A stretch of DNA of 64,000 bases from positions 234,048,944 to 234,112,943 of the forward strand of contig CP136061.1 of assembly GCA_032622095.1 (NCBI GenBank), in the 5' to 3' direction. Below are positions 39,701 through 54,700 of the stretch, piece by piece; positions within the stretch are counted from its first letter, which is position 1, and every line of letters begins with the position of its first letter. The notes under the pieces are model-generated. The model worked only from the letters and a program-made list of their open reading frames with translations. It ran no database searches and was not told the origin of the DNA. The DNA is from Siphonodentalium dalli. Taxonomy: Eukaryota > Mollusca > Scaphopoda > Gadilida > Siphonodentaliidae. A program made the translations under genes and the position numbers.

Positions 39701-42700
39701 TTAGTTCTTTGTTGATTTGAATAATGTTAAGTGAAGCTTCAAGGAGTGTCTCTTTTTGTCTTTATGCGTGTGGCTCCTGTGTGCAGATATTAGTTCGTTG
39801 GATGCTAACTTGTTGACTAAGAGGTATAAGTCGTTCAGTCAAGCAGCGGTTTAGAAATTCTACGCGTTGTTCCGCTTTGATGATTTTAATTCGGACATTT
39901 CTCGTGGCCTTGTATAAAGGAATTTTGTCTAAGGGGATATTGATTTTCACGTGTGGAGGTTTTTCATGTTTTTTGGTGGGATGTGACAGGACACGCCGTT
40001 TGGCGTTCCTATTATCCATATTCAAGTTTGGTTCACCTGTGTCGGAATGTCTGACTTCTGTGTCTGTGGTGAGCCATAAATCGCTGGATGATGATGCGGG
40101 TGAAATTTGTGTAGTCATATAGTAAAATAGTTAAAGTTTAACAAGGGAAGCCTAACTGTCTTAGTATAGCGTTTGTCGAGTTAAGTTCTCGTAAGTTGCT
40201 TGTTAAGTGTGATAACTTAGGTAATAAATTTACTAATTCAATGTATTGAAGTTCAATGTATTGGCTAAATATACCTAAACATGAATAAAGGATAATCAAT
40301 CAAGTAATAATAAGTCTATGTAACACAGTTTTTGTAGAATATACCTTGTATATACAGTACGCATATATATAAAACAAAATAGATTCAAATTAACCTTAAA
40401 TAATGTTTAGTTTGGGCAGAAATGTGAAAAATACTGTTATTTGCCACCACAATTACCTCTGAAATACCATTCAATTTGCCTGAATACTGCCTGAATTTGA
40501 CCAAAATTATCTCCAATTTACCCGATAATTGCCAGAATTTTTAGTTTTTCTCAGCCCACCCAGCCCCACTGGCCCAAACGGCTATATTTGGAATTGTTAC
40601 ACAGTGAGATAAAACATTTTGACCAAATTTGCCAAAAAACTTCTGTGGCCAATTTTGAAAAAATATCACTGGAAATTTTACCTGGCAACAGGAAATATCT
40701 CTCGGATCTCACCTTCGATATACGGCGAATCGTCAGTGTACAAATAATCAATCAAAATTTCCAATATATTAGCAGGGATAGATAACGTCAACTGGGATGA
40801 CATCGATGTCTAAAAAAAAAGAAACGGAACAAATCGAAAAAAGAAAAGAAAAGAAATGCATTTTTCAAAAGCACATAAATTCTCATGAATTTGAAGTTTG
40901 GTTGATAATAAAATTTCAGTAATGATGAATCAATCTGGGATATTAAATCCTACTTCATGTATAAATTGTGAAAGATTTACCTTTCGATAAGCAAGATAAC
41001 CTTTTCTATACTAAATGGATTCTTCCACTCAGTTGTAAAAGTAGACATTGGAATGGTCTATTATTCATCTGGTGGGGTTTTCAGGAAAAATACACACACA
41101 GTCATTTGTTGAACTAATTATCTGAACATTTCTTATGGGAACTACTCTTCAATGAGTTTTTAGCATATCAATATTAGTTGCATAAAAAGATGAATGAAAG
41201 TGCATTATACCTCAATCCATCCTGTTGCCAACATACTATGGAAGTATTCAAGTCTGGATACCAGTATGCATTTATGGCACTCAACCAGCTTATCATCCTC
41301 CGATTTTATACAAACATCATAGAACTCTGGTCTGCAAACAAAATTAAAATCTCAGCATTGGTTTTTGGGACTTAATCTTGTTTTAACTGTTAGGTCCTAT
41401 CATGACATTGTCAGTCTTTATTACCCACCCAGCGGTTTAACCCTTTACCCAACAAACCGGCCAAATAAAGCTTCAACAGCCTAAAATATCTTCGGTCTGT
41501 CTCAATAGAACCATACAAATATGGCTATCATTGGAACCGGCTCCTTGACCACATTGTGATAGTTAGTTATGCCCTGTGCCAATGCATTCTCTTATATATG
41601 CGAGTCGACCATAGGTCGCCTCGCATATATAAGAGAATGCATTGGCCTAAAAAAAATATTTTTTTAACACTTTTTACCATTTTTTCTTACATTCTTTAAC
41701 AATTTTATAATTTTTAATGTGTTAAGCCAATGCATTCTCTTATATATGCGAGGCGACCGATGGTCGACTCGCATATATAAGAGAATGCATTGGCACAGGG
41801 CCCTTCTGTTGGGTAAAGGGTTAAATTCATCAGGTCATTACTCAACTGCACAGTGCATTCTCTTATATATGTGAGGCTTCCTATGGGAGACTCGCATATA
41901 GAAGAGAATGCACTGGCACATGATCTTTAATGCTGCACAAGCGCAGCTCCCATCAGGAAAGGGTTAATTATTATCATGCATGTTCCACATTAATTTGTGG
42001 CTTTTTGCAATGAAATCATTCAAGCATTCAAAACTAGAAGTATGCAACCCAGATAAAAATTATAATCTTTAATAAACTTTGTAACTTTCTGTCATGGAAA
42101 TGATAGATTGCTTACTTGGATGAATGGCTACCTACACATACAAGTTTTAACCCTTTCATGACAGGAACTGCGATGGTGCAGCATTAAAGATCATGCGCCA
42201 ATGCATTCTCTTTTATTTGCGAGTTTCCCATAGGGAGCCTCGCATATATAAGAGATTACATTGGCCTAACAATATTTACCTTGACCTTGTAAGCCAGTGC
42301 ATTCTCTTATATATGCGAGGCTCCCTATAGCAGAATCGCATGTGGAAGAGAATGCACTGGCACATGATCTTTAATGCTGCACCAGCGTGTCTCCCGTCAT
42401 GAAAGTGTTAAATGTTATCATGCATGTTCCACATTAATTTGTGGCTTTTCACATTAAACTCATTCAAACCTAGAAGTACGCAACCCAGATAAAAATAAAC
42501 ATCCATGTACAAAATCTATTCGCGTCTCCAATGTTGCCAGAGAAAGCTTGCAACTCACAATTTCCGCCTGTCAAATTTTATCTTTGTCGGATTCAAAGAT
42601 TTCCCATATGATTGTATCACTCCGTTCACCCACTTGACAGCATCCAGTCTGAAATTCAGAAAATGATGTTCATATAATTGAAGAAATTCACAGAAGGATA

Positions 42701-45700
42701 TTATTATAAATTTCATTCATAGCATAAAAGATAACTGCATCAATTCCTTGTTTTGAAAGCATACTCTAAGCTGCCTAATAATTGAGATGGCCTAATAAAA
42801 GTGATAGGTGAGGATTTAGGTTAAAATTAATAATAGTCAATGTCTCAATGCTAAATAATAGCGACCGTTGGGAATTTTCTCCAAAATTAATAATCATGCT
42901 GACACTATTATTAGGCACCAACAGGCCTGGCATTCTGAGGCGAGTGATAAAATCGCTCGCCTACCGCCCGCCTGAAAATAATCCAGGCGGACGAAATAAC
43001 GCCCTCCAAAATGGCAAAACATCGCTCTCCAGGACCCGGGTGTAAGTAATGATCTATGTACTAACAAGGTCGGCAACGAAGTGTTAAACGATGTCGGTAT
43101 GGGACCTTTGATCTATAAGCCGCATTCCGACTGTCCCTGGCGAAATGTACAAGCGATATTGATTACGTTGTAGCAACATTTCCACCGGAAGCACGTGCCT
43201 CTGTGAAATAGACACACCGTTCAGAGTTATGTCACTTTGAAGTATTGCGTCATGCCTCCCACGCAACTGGACAGTGCTATATAATGTCAGGCATCATTGA
43301 GGCATTGTTAGAACTTGTTATTTTGTGTAATGAAAACAACAAACTCAGCAATTATTGTAATAGTTTAATACTGACATGTACTTTATTTTTATCAATACTG
43401 TACATGTGGAGTGGAATATTTACTATGTCTGATTTTGGCAAACATTTTCGCCCTCCTGTGCTCGGCACAAATAATAGCCCTCCTAGACCTTTTCAGGAGG
43501 GCGATTTTTAGCTCTCCTAGATTTCTGAGAATGCCAGGCCTGCACCAATATCAAATTAAAAAGCAGCCGTTTCATTCGTATCGTCTACTGTATCGAAAAA
43601 ACAGAAATATGCCAGTTGTAAAAGGACTTATGACCATGACCTATGTAAAATTTCTTATCTAAACATTCCCTTAAACTAAATTCAAGGATATTCATTTTCA
43701 GCATTTGTATCATCCAAACACCCCTCCAAATAAATAATGGACCATTCCAATATATACTTTTATAAAGTAAAGTAGTCTAGTGATTATAAAATTGTTGTAA
43801 CTATTAAACAAGTTAAATAAGATGGAAGATCGTCAAGAAAAAAACTTTAAGAGCAAATTTAGAAAACTGATGTACTATTGAGGCAATTTTGTGATCATTG
43901 GAAGAAGAAACTGGCTAAAACTACAATCAGTTGCAGGGAAAACATAACAAACAACATATAAAATTTACCATCATTTATTGTACTTTAGGTGCTGATTATA
44001 CAGACATTTCGTGCAAAACAGATTAAACTTCGCTAGAGAGGCGGATGTGACTTTAAAATTACCTGCCTGGATGCATGGTAAAATAAATTCTTGGATTTCC
44101 CCAGCGATAGTGGGAGTTCTAAAATTAGGAAGCAGACTATCGTGTTGAGGACGAAACTAACACTTTCATGACTGGAGCTTCCTGAAATTTTGCAAAAATC
44201 CTGTGCCAATGTCATAACAATATATACCTAGACCTTGTAAGCCAGTGCATTCACTTATATATGCAAGGCTCCCTAGGTGAGACTGGCATATATAAGATAA
44301 TGCACTGGCACAGAATAGTTAATGCTGCACCAGCGCAGCTCCCATCATGAAAGGGTTAAAGAGGCAATAGTGAATGTCAAGCAGCCAATCACAAGCATGG
44401 ATAGGGCTTAGAAAGTTAAGAGAGATTAAAAATTACACTCACTTTTTAACAAGTGTCTTGATTCCGAGCTTCCTTGCAAGTTCTTGTAAAGCTTTCACAG
44501 GATTCTTTCCTCCCGAGTTCTCTTTGCTGTCTTTCTTTTTTCCTTTGTTTTCTTTCTTTTTCTCTTCAATAACAGCAAAGGCTGACATTCTATTATCAAT
44601 AATAACATCATCTGCAATCACTAGATCTTTTGGAGGAAAAATGCTATTGCTAGAAACCACATAGTCAATTTTCTCACCATTTTTCATAAAGTCACAAGCG
44701 CCTGTGTAGAGATATTTGAGAAGTTGAGTAAACAGTTGAGGATCAACATCATTTAGTAGCACTATCGGGGTCTCTCCTTCGGGACAATCCTTAACTGCCT
44801 CAGACACGAGCTTGCGTAGAGTGTCACTTCTACTGCATACAATTAACCTGTGAGCAGGCCACGTCTTCCTTTCAGTCTGAGAAAAAAAATAAAAAAAATA
44901 AAAGTATCAAACGTTGTTGCTCTAACCAGGGGGACTACCTGAATGAATCAGCACTGAAGCAAATGAGGTAATCACAAGGGTAGCTTATATGTAAGCCAAT
45001 ATCATGTTGTAGGTGCCGTTTTTATCTGTTTTAGTACACCGTGGTTGTATATAAACTTTTATGTATCATGATACTTGCGCGCATCCTGCTTTGTTATTTC
45101 AGCCTTTTATGGGTTAACTTAAATGTGTGTCAGTGTGCATACTCGTAAGAGCGAACATGAACGATAGTATCACCTGCACTCTGATTAGCACTCACCTGTT
45201 ACTGGCGGGAAAATTAGCATGATTGGCGTCATTCATTAATTAGTTTTTGAAATAGTCAAACACAGTTATTCGATTACAAATTTTAAATATATAATGAAAT
45301 GCAGATTTCATTTTAAGGACTATCTTTAATGGTTTTAATATTGGCTGCTGTGATGATTATGTTGATGCCTTTATGATTTTAAATACACTTTATTAACCCA
45401 ATTTCATTTGTGTGTTGGACTTACTATCTACGTTAAATCCAGCCGTATAACAATCAGAAGTGTAGCATGGTGGGAAATCTCAATCCATTCCAACAACTGT
45501 GAATGTCTAGTATTAGTAAATCAGCCCGTATCAGCAACTTCTGATTGTCCATGGTAATATAAGGACAAAAAGTCAAGCAATCGTAATTGTGGTTTTATTT
45601 TTAACAAACTGAGTTAAGGGTAAGTAATGTAAGATAAAACAAATTTATGTTTTGTTTCAAGGGCCCCGCCTCATTGTTTTCTTTGGTAAAGCATAAAATT

Positions 45701-48700
45701 TGTATTGTAGGTAGAAATTTTGTGATGAAAGCATAAAGTTAAATCGAAAGACAAAATGAGTGGTCAGCTAGTAAATAATTACTATCTTCGTTTATTGCTC
45801 CCTGTTGGTTTTTTTTCAGTGGGAGATAAACAAGTGATGTGGGCATTACTTTGTGGATTGGGTAGAGGAATGTGTCTAGGGGAAAATTTGTGCCAGGGGA
45901 AAGGGACCCTATAGGGGCACACTGCCCCTCAAGCGAGAACCCTGTTGTAGTAGTACATGAGTGTGTGCAGTTTTATCATGATATGATTTAAAAATCCCTT
46001 TGTGCCATGCAATCATGTCAACATGTCTTCTCTCATATTGTTTTTCATGAACATAATCAGTTGAAGCTGATAATTGACAATTACCTTGAATATAACATCA
46101 TGTATTAGATCACTCTCGTCGCATTCATTCAGCAACGAAGCAAGGTGAACATCCATCTCCGAAGCACTGACTGTTGGCACATCTGTCAGACTGAAAATTA
46201 GTATAAAATATACAAATTCACATGTTTGAATATAGTTACTGATTACACAATGAATCGGAAATTTGAATCGGGGAAATGGGCCTGTTCGATTTGTCTTGTA
46301 TAAACAAATGTACGACAATTATTTTGTCCCGATTAAAATTTTTCCAAACAGATTGACTGCAAATAAATTAGTTGCACGCGTGGGGTTTTCATTCTACTGG
46401 ACTAGAAATGACCTAAACTAATCAAGATGGCTGCCAATACAATGGAAAAAGGACAAATTTGACATATCTGGCCTAAAGGTAATCATCTTCATCATGAGTA
46501 TGGCTAAAGAGGACCCAGTATGTTCATGAAGGTAATCATCCTATCAATATACCAATATAAACAACCATGAATAGTAGAGTACTATCATTTACTCTTACCT
46601 AGCATTGGGTAATGACTGTAGGACTGCAAAATTCTTTCCCTTTTTATCGCATGCCAAACATGTGGCGCGGTGCACATGTGGTACTCGATGCACCTGCAGG
46701 TCCTCTGTAGAATCTCTCAGCAGCAGATCCATGAGGCTTATAGATTCAAAGACATCAGAACCATGACCTAAAATATAAAAGGCTGCTTGACCACATATTC
46801 CTCAAAAAAGTGGCTTCTTATGACCATTGGCTTTCTTTTGAAACACGAAATAAAATTCTGGAAAAACAATGAATGAATGAATCTTCAATTCCAACTTAAA
46901 GGTAGTGTTCAAACGACTCTGGGATTCTGGAGTCGACTAGTCGAACCCCAAAAGTCGAGTCGACATCGACTAGTCGGCCAAATACATCACCAACCTTATA
47001 CTAATGAAACACATGGGAAAGAAAATTACAAATTCCGTGCCATCATCACAATATTTACACTCTACTTTGATCGGAGAATTGAATCACGTGACACGTCACG
47101 TGGTTTTGTTGCAAATGAACCGGTGCTCTAGAAACCCACCGATCGCAAATAAGTTCCCTACGAATCTACGATGATAATGAGAATAAATAATTGAGGAAAT
47201 AATTGAGGGATTTTCTGTTTAATCATGAAATCAAATAAATACTTCCCTGCCAGGGTATAGAAAATAAACGATACTCAGTCTCAGAGTCAGCTCAAAATAA
47301 AAAAAAAACAAAAGAAAACACACACACTGTGTGACAGACATTATAGTGATTAATGATTATATATACGATGATGCGTACATAGACCACGTGGCATTAACCT
47401 GGAACATGCGTGAGACGTCGGTCAAGTACGCCGCGACCTAACACTTACTGTTAATGGACCACGTGCTTTTTAGAAGTCAAATATAGAGTTACTGCTCTTG
47501 TATTGAAAATGAGTAGTTGTTAACTTGAATTATCGCATTGGCGAATTTCGGCGTAGTTCTATGTCAAGCTCGACATTATTACATATGTTCGGACTTTGGA
47601 AAGCTTCTTGAACATAGACTAGCTATCTTTGCTGCTTTTCTGACCCACATTTAGTGAAACCATGCATTGTCAAGGCCAGCTGATGAGATTATATACTGTA
47701 TTCCGACTAATGGAAGTTAGAGTTGATTTTCCGACAAACCAACGTCGACGATCATTTGTCGACAAATCGTTTGAACACTACTTAAAGGGACCTAATGCAG
47801 TCGCAGTGGGTAAATGTGCCAAAATTTTAAAGGTCAGTAAAAATATCACCACCAAGAAAAACATGGAGAAATAGTTGAACTTTGTTCTTATGTTAATTAT
47901 TGATAACTCTCCAATAACGACAAATTTCACATGTTGAAACCATTTTGTACATATAAATAAACTGTAGCAACTTCAAATATGTCTTTCCTCTCTCCTTTCC
48001 AATGTTTACTGTCAAGTTTTGATTAAACTTTGGTATCTTATTGGATTAACAGGACTTGTATAAATAATTCCACTGTAACAGTAATGTTTACTAAACAATG
48101 GATTTGACATACAAAATATAATAAAAGGCCGTCCGGCCAGTGTCCCCCGAAAAAGTGGCTTCATTGGGGGCATCAGCTTTTCTGAAAAAAATAACAAGGA
48201 CCCTAAATCCGATACTAAATTCAGAACAAAATGGGTGGATCGTACCCATATTCGAACTTGATCTGTATTTCGAGCTGATAAACTCATATACCAAATTTGA
48301 TTCAGATATGATCACACAAACTAAAGTTATCATCCGGAAACCAGAAATTGACAGGATTCTAAGTTGTAAAAGGGCCATAACTCTCACAAAAATGGGCAGA
48401 GCAAACCCATATTCGAACCTGACCTGTATTTTGGGCTGATAAACTATCATACTAAATTTGATTCAGATATGATCATACAAACTAAAGTTATCATCCTGAA
48501 ACCATAAATTGACAGGATTCTAAGTCGAAAAAGGACCATAACTCTAGCAAAAATAGGTGGATTGTACCCATATTCGAACTTGACCTGTATTTCGAGCTGA
48601 TAAACGCACATTCCAAATTTGGTTCAGATACGATCACACAAACTGAAGTTATCATCCGGAAACAAGAAATTGACAGGATTCCAAGTCGAATAAAAGGTCG

Positions 48701-51700
48701 GTAGACCTCATGTCCGCCTCTAAGCGTCGGCTTGATACGACCATTGTTTGCGCATAAAAACCTGTCTTTAGTGCTAGTAAACCTACATACCAAATTTAAT
48801 TTCATTCAGTACACATTTACTAAAGTTATCATCCGGAAACCTCAAATTGGCAAACATTCTAAGTCAAAATTCGAACTTGACCTGTGTTTTGCTGGGAGAA
48901 AGACACATACCAAATTTGGTTTAAATCTGATTAACTCTACTAAAGTTATCATCCGGACAGCAACTTTTGGGGTTTTATATGTCGGGTCGGCGGACAAAAA
49001 AGGGCCGTAACTCTCGCAAAAATTATCGGATTAAACCGAAATTCGAACTTGAGCTGTATTTTGATATAAGTAATCCACAAAAAAACAGGTTTTGCATATA
49101 AACAATCCAAAATCAAGTTATCATCCGGAAACCAAAAAACAGAAGAAAAACTGAATTTTCTATGTCGAAAAAGGGGCATAACTCTTGCTGGGAGAAAGTA
49201 ATATACCAAATTTGGTTTGAATCCGATTAACTCTACTAAAGTTATCATCCGGAAACCAACTTTCAGGGGTTTTCTAAGTAAAAAAGGGGCATAACTCTGG
49301 TGAAAATTGGCGGACGGAACCAGAATTCGAACTTGACCTGTCTTTTCTGCTAGTAAACCCACATACCAAATTTAATTTAATTTGGTTCACTCTAACTAAA
49401 GTTATCATCCGGAAACCTCGGATGCACGGACGTGCTGATTATAATAGTCCTCAGAACCCGTTGGGTCGGCAGACAAAAAGGGCCAACTCTCGCAAAAATG
49501 GGCGGAGCAAACCCATATTCAAACTTGACCTGTATATAGGGCTGATAAACTCACATACCAAATTTGGTTCAGATATGATCACACAAACTGAAGTTATCAT
49601 CCGGAAACCAGAAAATTACAAGATTCTAAGTAAAACAAGAGCTACGCTGGGCGTGCAATATACGCCCTCTCTTGGGTCGGCGGAAACTGGTAAAAAAGGG
49701 GCATAACTCTGGTAAAAATTGGCGGACGGAACTCAAATTTGAACTTGACCTGTGTTTGGTGGGAGAAAGTAATATACCAAATTATCATTGAATCCGATAA
49801 GCTCTAGTAAAGTTATCATCCGGACAACAAATTTCAGGGATTTTCTAAGTCAAATTACGTCAAATAAGGGGCATAACTCCGGTGAAAATTGGCGGACGGA
49901 ACCCAAATTCGAACTTGAGCTGTCTTTTCTCCTAATAAACCCACATACCAAATCAACTAATGTTATAATCCGGACAACAAATTTCAGGGATTTTCTAAGT
50001 CAAATTTCGTCAAAAAAGGGGCCATAACTCTTGCAAAAATTATCGGATTAAAACGAAATTCGGACTTGAGCTGTATTTCGATATATGTAATCCACAAAAA
50101 AACGGGTTTTGCGTATAAACATTCCAAAATCGAGTTATCATCAGGAAACCAAAAAACATAAGAAAAACTGAATTTTCTGAGTCGAAAAAGGGGCATAACT
50201 CTGCCAAAAATGGTCGGACAGAACCCAAGTTCGAACTTGACCTGTGTTTTGGTGGGAGAAAGTAATATACCAAATTTGGATTCATTCCAATAAACTATAC
50301 TAAAGTTATCATCCGGACAACAAATTTCAAGGATTTTCTAAGTCAAAAAACGTCAAATAAGGGGCATAACTCCGGTGAAAATTGGCCGGCGGAACCCAAA
50401 TTCGAACTTGAACTTACTTTTCGGCTAATAAACCCACATACCAAATTTTATTAAATTTGGTTCACTCTAACTAAAGTTATCATCCGGACAACAGGTTAAC
50501 GGACGGACGGACGGACGCCCGCCCGGACGGACGGACGCCCGCCCGGACGGACGGACGGACGGACAGACCAATACTATAATACGGCCTTTTTTTCAAAAGG
50601 GCGTATAAAAAGGGCCATAACTCTCGCAAAAATTGGCGGAGCAAACCCATATTCGAACTTGACCTGTATTTTGGTCTGTTAAACTCACCTATGAAATTTG
50701 CTTTTGATCTAATAACCGAAACTAAAGTTATCATCCGAAAACCATTTCTGGACACACGGACAGACGGACACCGGCTATTTTAATAGTCCCCAGAAAAAAA
50801 AATTTGGGGGGACAATTATGGCCAAAAACAGTACGACCTGCAGCCCGTGCTCATGAATTGAATTTTGAAATCCAAGATGGCCTCTGGCAGTAATGTTTTT
50901 TTGCCGAATGACCCCAAAATGACACATTATCATCTATATGTCAATGTCAACAGCCATGACAAATTTCATAATGATCCAACCAAAGATACGACTTGTAGTC
51001 CATGCCAAAGGATTTAGTCATGCAAAGAGTAAAATCCATGATGGCTGCCAGCGGCCATGTTTTATGGCCGAATGACCCCAAAATGACTCGTTCCCATTTA
51101 CATGTCAATATTAACATCCATGACAAATTTAATGATGATCAGACAACAGTACGACGACCTGTAGCCCGTGCTAATGGATTGACTTTTGAAATCAAAGATG
51201 GCCACTGGCGGCCATGTTTTTTAGACGAATGATTCATTCCAATCTACATGTCAATGACAAATTTCACAATGATCCGACCAAAGGTACGACCTGTAGCCCA
51301 TGCTGAAGGAACTTGTTGACACACACGCACACACACACGGACGATGGATACCAAGCCATGGCAATAGCTCAAACTTGACAAAGTAAAGTTGAGCTAAAAA
51401 TGCATGCGAAACAAGATATTAAAATATATTTTGGCCTTTACCTTTAGCTACTGGTGTTTGATCTTTAGGATTCTTTTTTCTGGCAATTGTACCAATCCGA
51501 GCATCACCAACATCAGTTACCATGCCAATGTTAGTCGTGTTCAAGGCAATACTGGTAATGCTGAAGTTACGCTTCGTGAGAAATCTGCAACGTTTCACTG
51601 TGGGGTCAGAAGCTCGCCATAAAAAGACCTGAATAAGACCGATAATTAAAATGCATGTCAATAAATCAATATTCATGTTTAGGACATTATAAATATATAT

Positions 51701-54700
51701 GTTCTCAGAGGAATTATACATAGAAAATAAGATGGGGAGGGAAGTACTTATTTTTATGTTCTGCAAGAATTCTAGATATCTATGGAATGAAATCCTTCAA
51801 TTTTCCAAACAGTTTACATTGAGGCATGACCATATAAGTGTTCCAGCAATGTAGAACCATTATAATGGATTCTCCCATCAGTTCTAAAAGTATACATTGG
51901 AATGGTCTATTATTCATCTGGAGGGATGTTCAGGAAATATAGGCAGATGATAAACAAACAGATAATGCCAATACACAAGGATTCCTATTCACTGGTGCGA
52001 AATGTTAAGATAATAAGTTCAACAAATGGCCATAAACCTATGGCCGTTTGTTGAACTTTATTATCTTAACATTTCGCAAGTGAACTAATCGTGCCAAGGA
52101 GTATTTAGTAAAGAAACCAGTCATACTCGTTTAACTCCTTCTTCAACTCAATGATGCATTGCATTGTGATTTTTATAATGCAGATAATGATTTATATTAC
52201 AGTTCCTAGATGAAAACATTTTTATAAATTGTTGTAAAATAAAGAATCTATTTCATCAACCCAGCATTAAACTCCCAATGTTTGTGAACATGTTTTTCAG
52301 AAGTTACTTAACATTGTAAACTGAAAACTTACTTTCCCAGTTCCATTTAGTAGCATTATCATCGCTTCAGAACCACCTTGTTCTCTGAGCACATCAAGAT
52401 CGGTGCAATGATCCAGGTTTCCCCCTACTATCTCCAACTGTTTTATATCTAGCCACCTGTGAACAGAGACAATCAAAGCTTATGAGTGACCACCTGTGAA
52501 GAGATGGTTATAACGAACCAAAGCTGGACGCTTTGGGTCGTATACTGGCTTCAGCTTACCAGGCGAGTAGGGCGAAATAGTCGCCCTCGACGCCTCGAAG
52601 TCGCCTTAGTGTCGCGCCAGGGAGAAGTGAAGTCGCCTCCGATTTTCCCAAAATTATCCTACGGCTGTAGCAAGCGATAAGCCATGCATAGTGTTACAAA
52701 TCAATTATGAATATATCGCCTGCGAGTCAACAGTGACAAAATGTTGACACAAGGTCGACTCCTTTTGTTTAACAGCGTTGAGTAAGTAAATGCGGTCTTC
52801 AATGTCCAGACAAGGATTATAATATATCAAACAAAGAAGCCTTCCGTTTTAGCCATACTTAATAAAGTGTTAGTTTCTGATCGTCCCGACCGACTGCTTC
52901 AAAACCGCCGACTCAAATTATTATTATATTGCTGATTTAAACGTTTTGTTTGTTTTAGTTCCGTTTCCGTCTTTGTGGTATTCCGTGTTTTTACGCAATA
53001 ACAGAACGCCAATCGTACGGACCTCAAACAATTTTATTGAATCCGTAGTCCCTTTTAAATTATCCGATGTTACCTGATGTTACTGAATATATTTGGCGAC
53101 AAAATTATCCGAGAGCACCATTTTATAGTGTGCAAATAAAGTTTTAATTGTTGTATTGCCTTGTTCGAAATAAAACGTGATCCATAACGGAAAATCGTTA
53201 TTTTATTCCCAATGATTCAGTGATTTTAGAGACACTCGGTTAGTCGGTAGTCGATGTCAAGACTCAAGGTCGTTAATTGTGGCATATATATGCAAACCAA
53301 ATGCAACAAACAATCTATATTACATTTAAATGAAAAATTTGACTCTAAATAGACTATATCTGATTTTGTGACGTCCCCAATTATTAACTAATATGACGCT
53401 GTTGTTTTGAATTTTCGGGAGCGTGAATGTCGCACAGTAGATCGGTGGTCTTAAAGCATTAATGTCGTAATCGGCTGTCAAGAGGCCAACCCAAATCAGT
53501 CGACGTGCAACATTCTCCTATTTATATAAACGTCATAAAATCATTTATTTGTTTTTATTTTTAAGGGAAAGTAGGTCCATAATGAACTTCTAACGGGTCT
53601 ACTCCGGCACTCTACTGGATCAAATCATCGGACCCTAGGAAGTTTTAATATTTGTTTAAATAAACTAAAATCAACACAACTCAACACGATCTACGTGTAT
53701 TTCAAAGCTTTATTTTCCAACTGATGCACGGCAGTTGGTCAATACTTCACGGTTCTGTAGAGACTATACCGTGCGAACGAAAATAAGATAATATTTAATA
53801 TGGATCTGATTGTTATCATAAGTCTGCATACTTACATTACATGCATCTGATAATCCATATATATCCTATTTTCTTGAATAGAATGAAAACACATTCTTAT
53901 GAACAAAGCAGAAGATACATTCAGTTCCACGCGAATTCGGTTAATGGTGAAAGTTACACGATGACGTTGTTTGTCGACTATCGTTGAAATTGACATGTTA
54001 CGAATGAAATTAACATCCTGAGTATCTGATTAAAGCGGAGACCTCCCCCAGTACACCAAGTAATATAATGGTTAGTTTAAGTTCCATGCACCCTCGACAA
54101 CATATATAACTATTTATAATTACCCCACCAAACATAAGCCTTATGCATGTGAATCTTATTTGGTGGGAATCTGTAAAGTGATTTTGACAAGAATTGTTTT
54201 AAACGCTACTTGCAGAAACCCCTATGTGATTGTTTTAGCTTTGGTTCAATAATTACGCTTGCGTATGATCATATTAGATTAATGTCTAACAACCTGGAAT
54301 AGAGAGAGAGTTACATCTTGACATCCAGTCTTTTTGAAAAGTTGACGAAAATCCTAATGGATGTATTTCTCTAGATTTGTAATCTAAAATCAGTTTCTGT
54401 ACTGATGGGATTCCCTCCATTTCATTTGAGAGTGGTGCAGAGTACATACTTGATGAGCGATTTCATTGGTAGTGGCATAACAGGTCACTTCACAGATCAG
54501 AGATCAATGACATATGTTGACAATTTTCCCATGCATTGTCAAACAAAACTATTGTTGGAAAACTGAATGCAGGCGATGTATCCATAATTCATTATACTCA
54601 TTGCACTTTTGGAGACATCATCTTCGAGTTTTTATCAGTCAACGATATTCATGACTGATTGATCATTCTTTCGTATCTTGTTGTATTTATAACTATTTCA

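Noticed and set aside
39877-40122. 81-codon plus-strand frame
   Set aside because: It is antisense to the better minus-strand transposon-like frame.
46877-47131. 84-codon plus-strand frame
   Set aside because: It starts outside and runs into a hAT-like element across its boundary; no transposase motif.
48140-50285. Many overlapping frames of 70-137 codons on both strands
   Set aside because: They are by-products of a tandem array; peptides are repetitive and match nothing recognisable.
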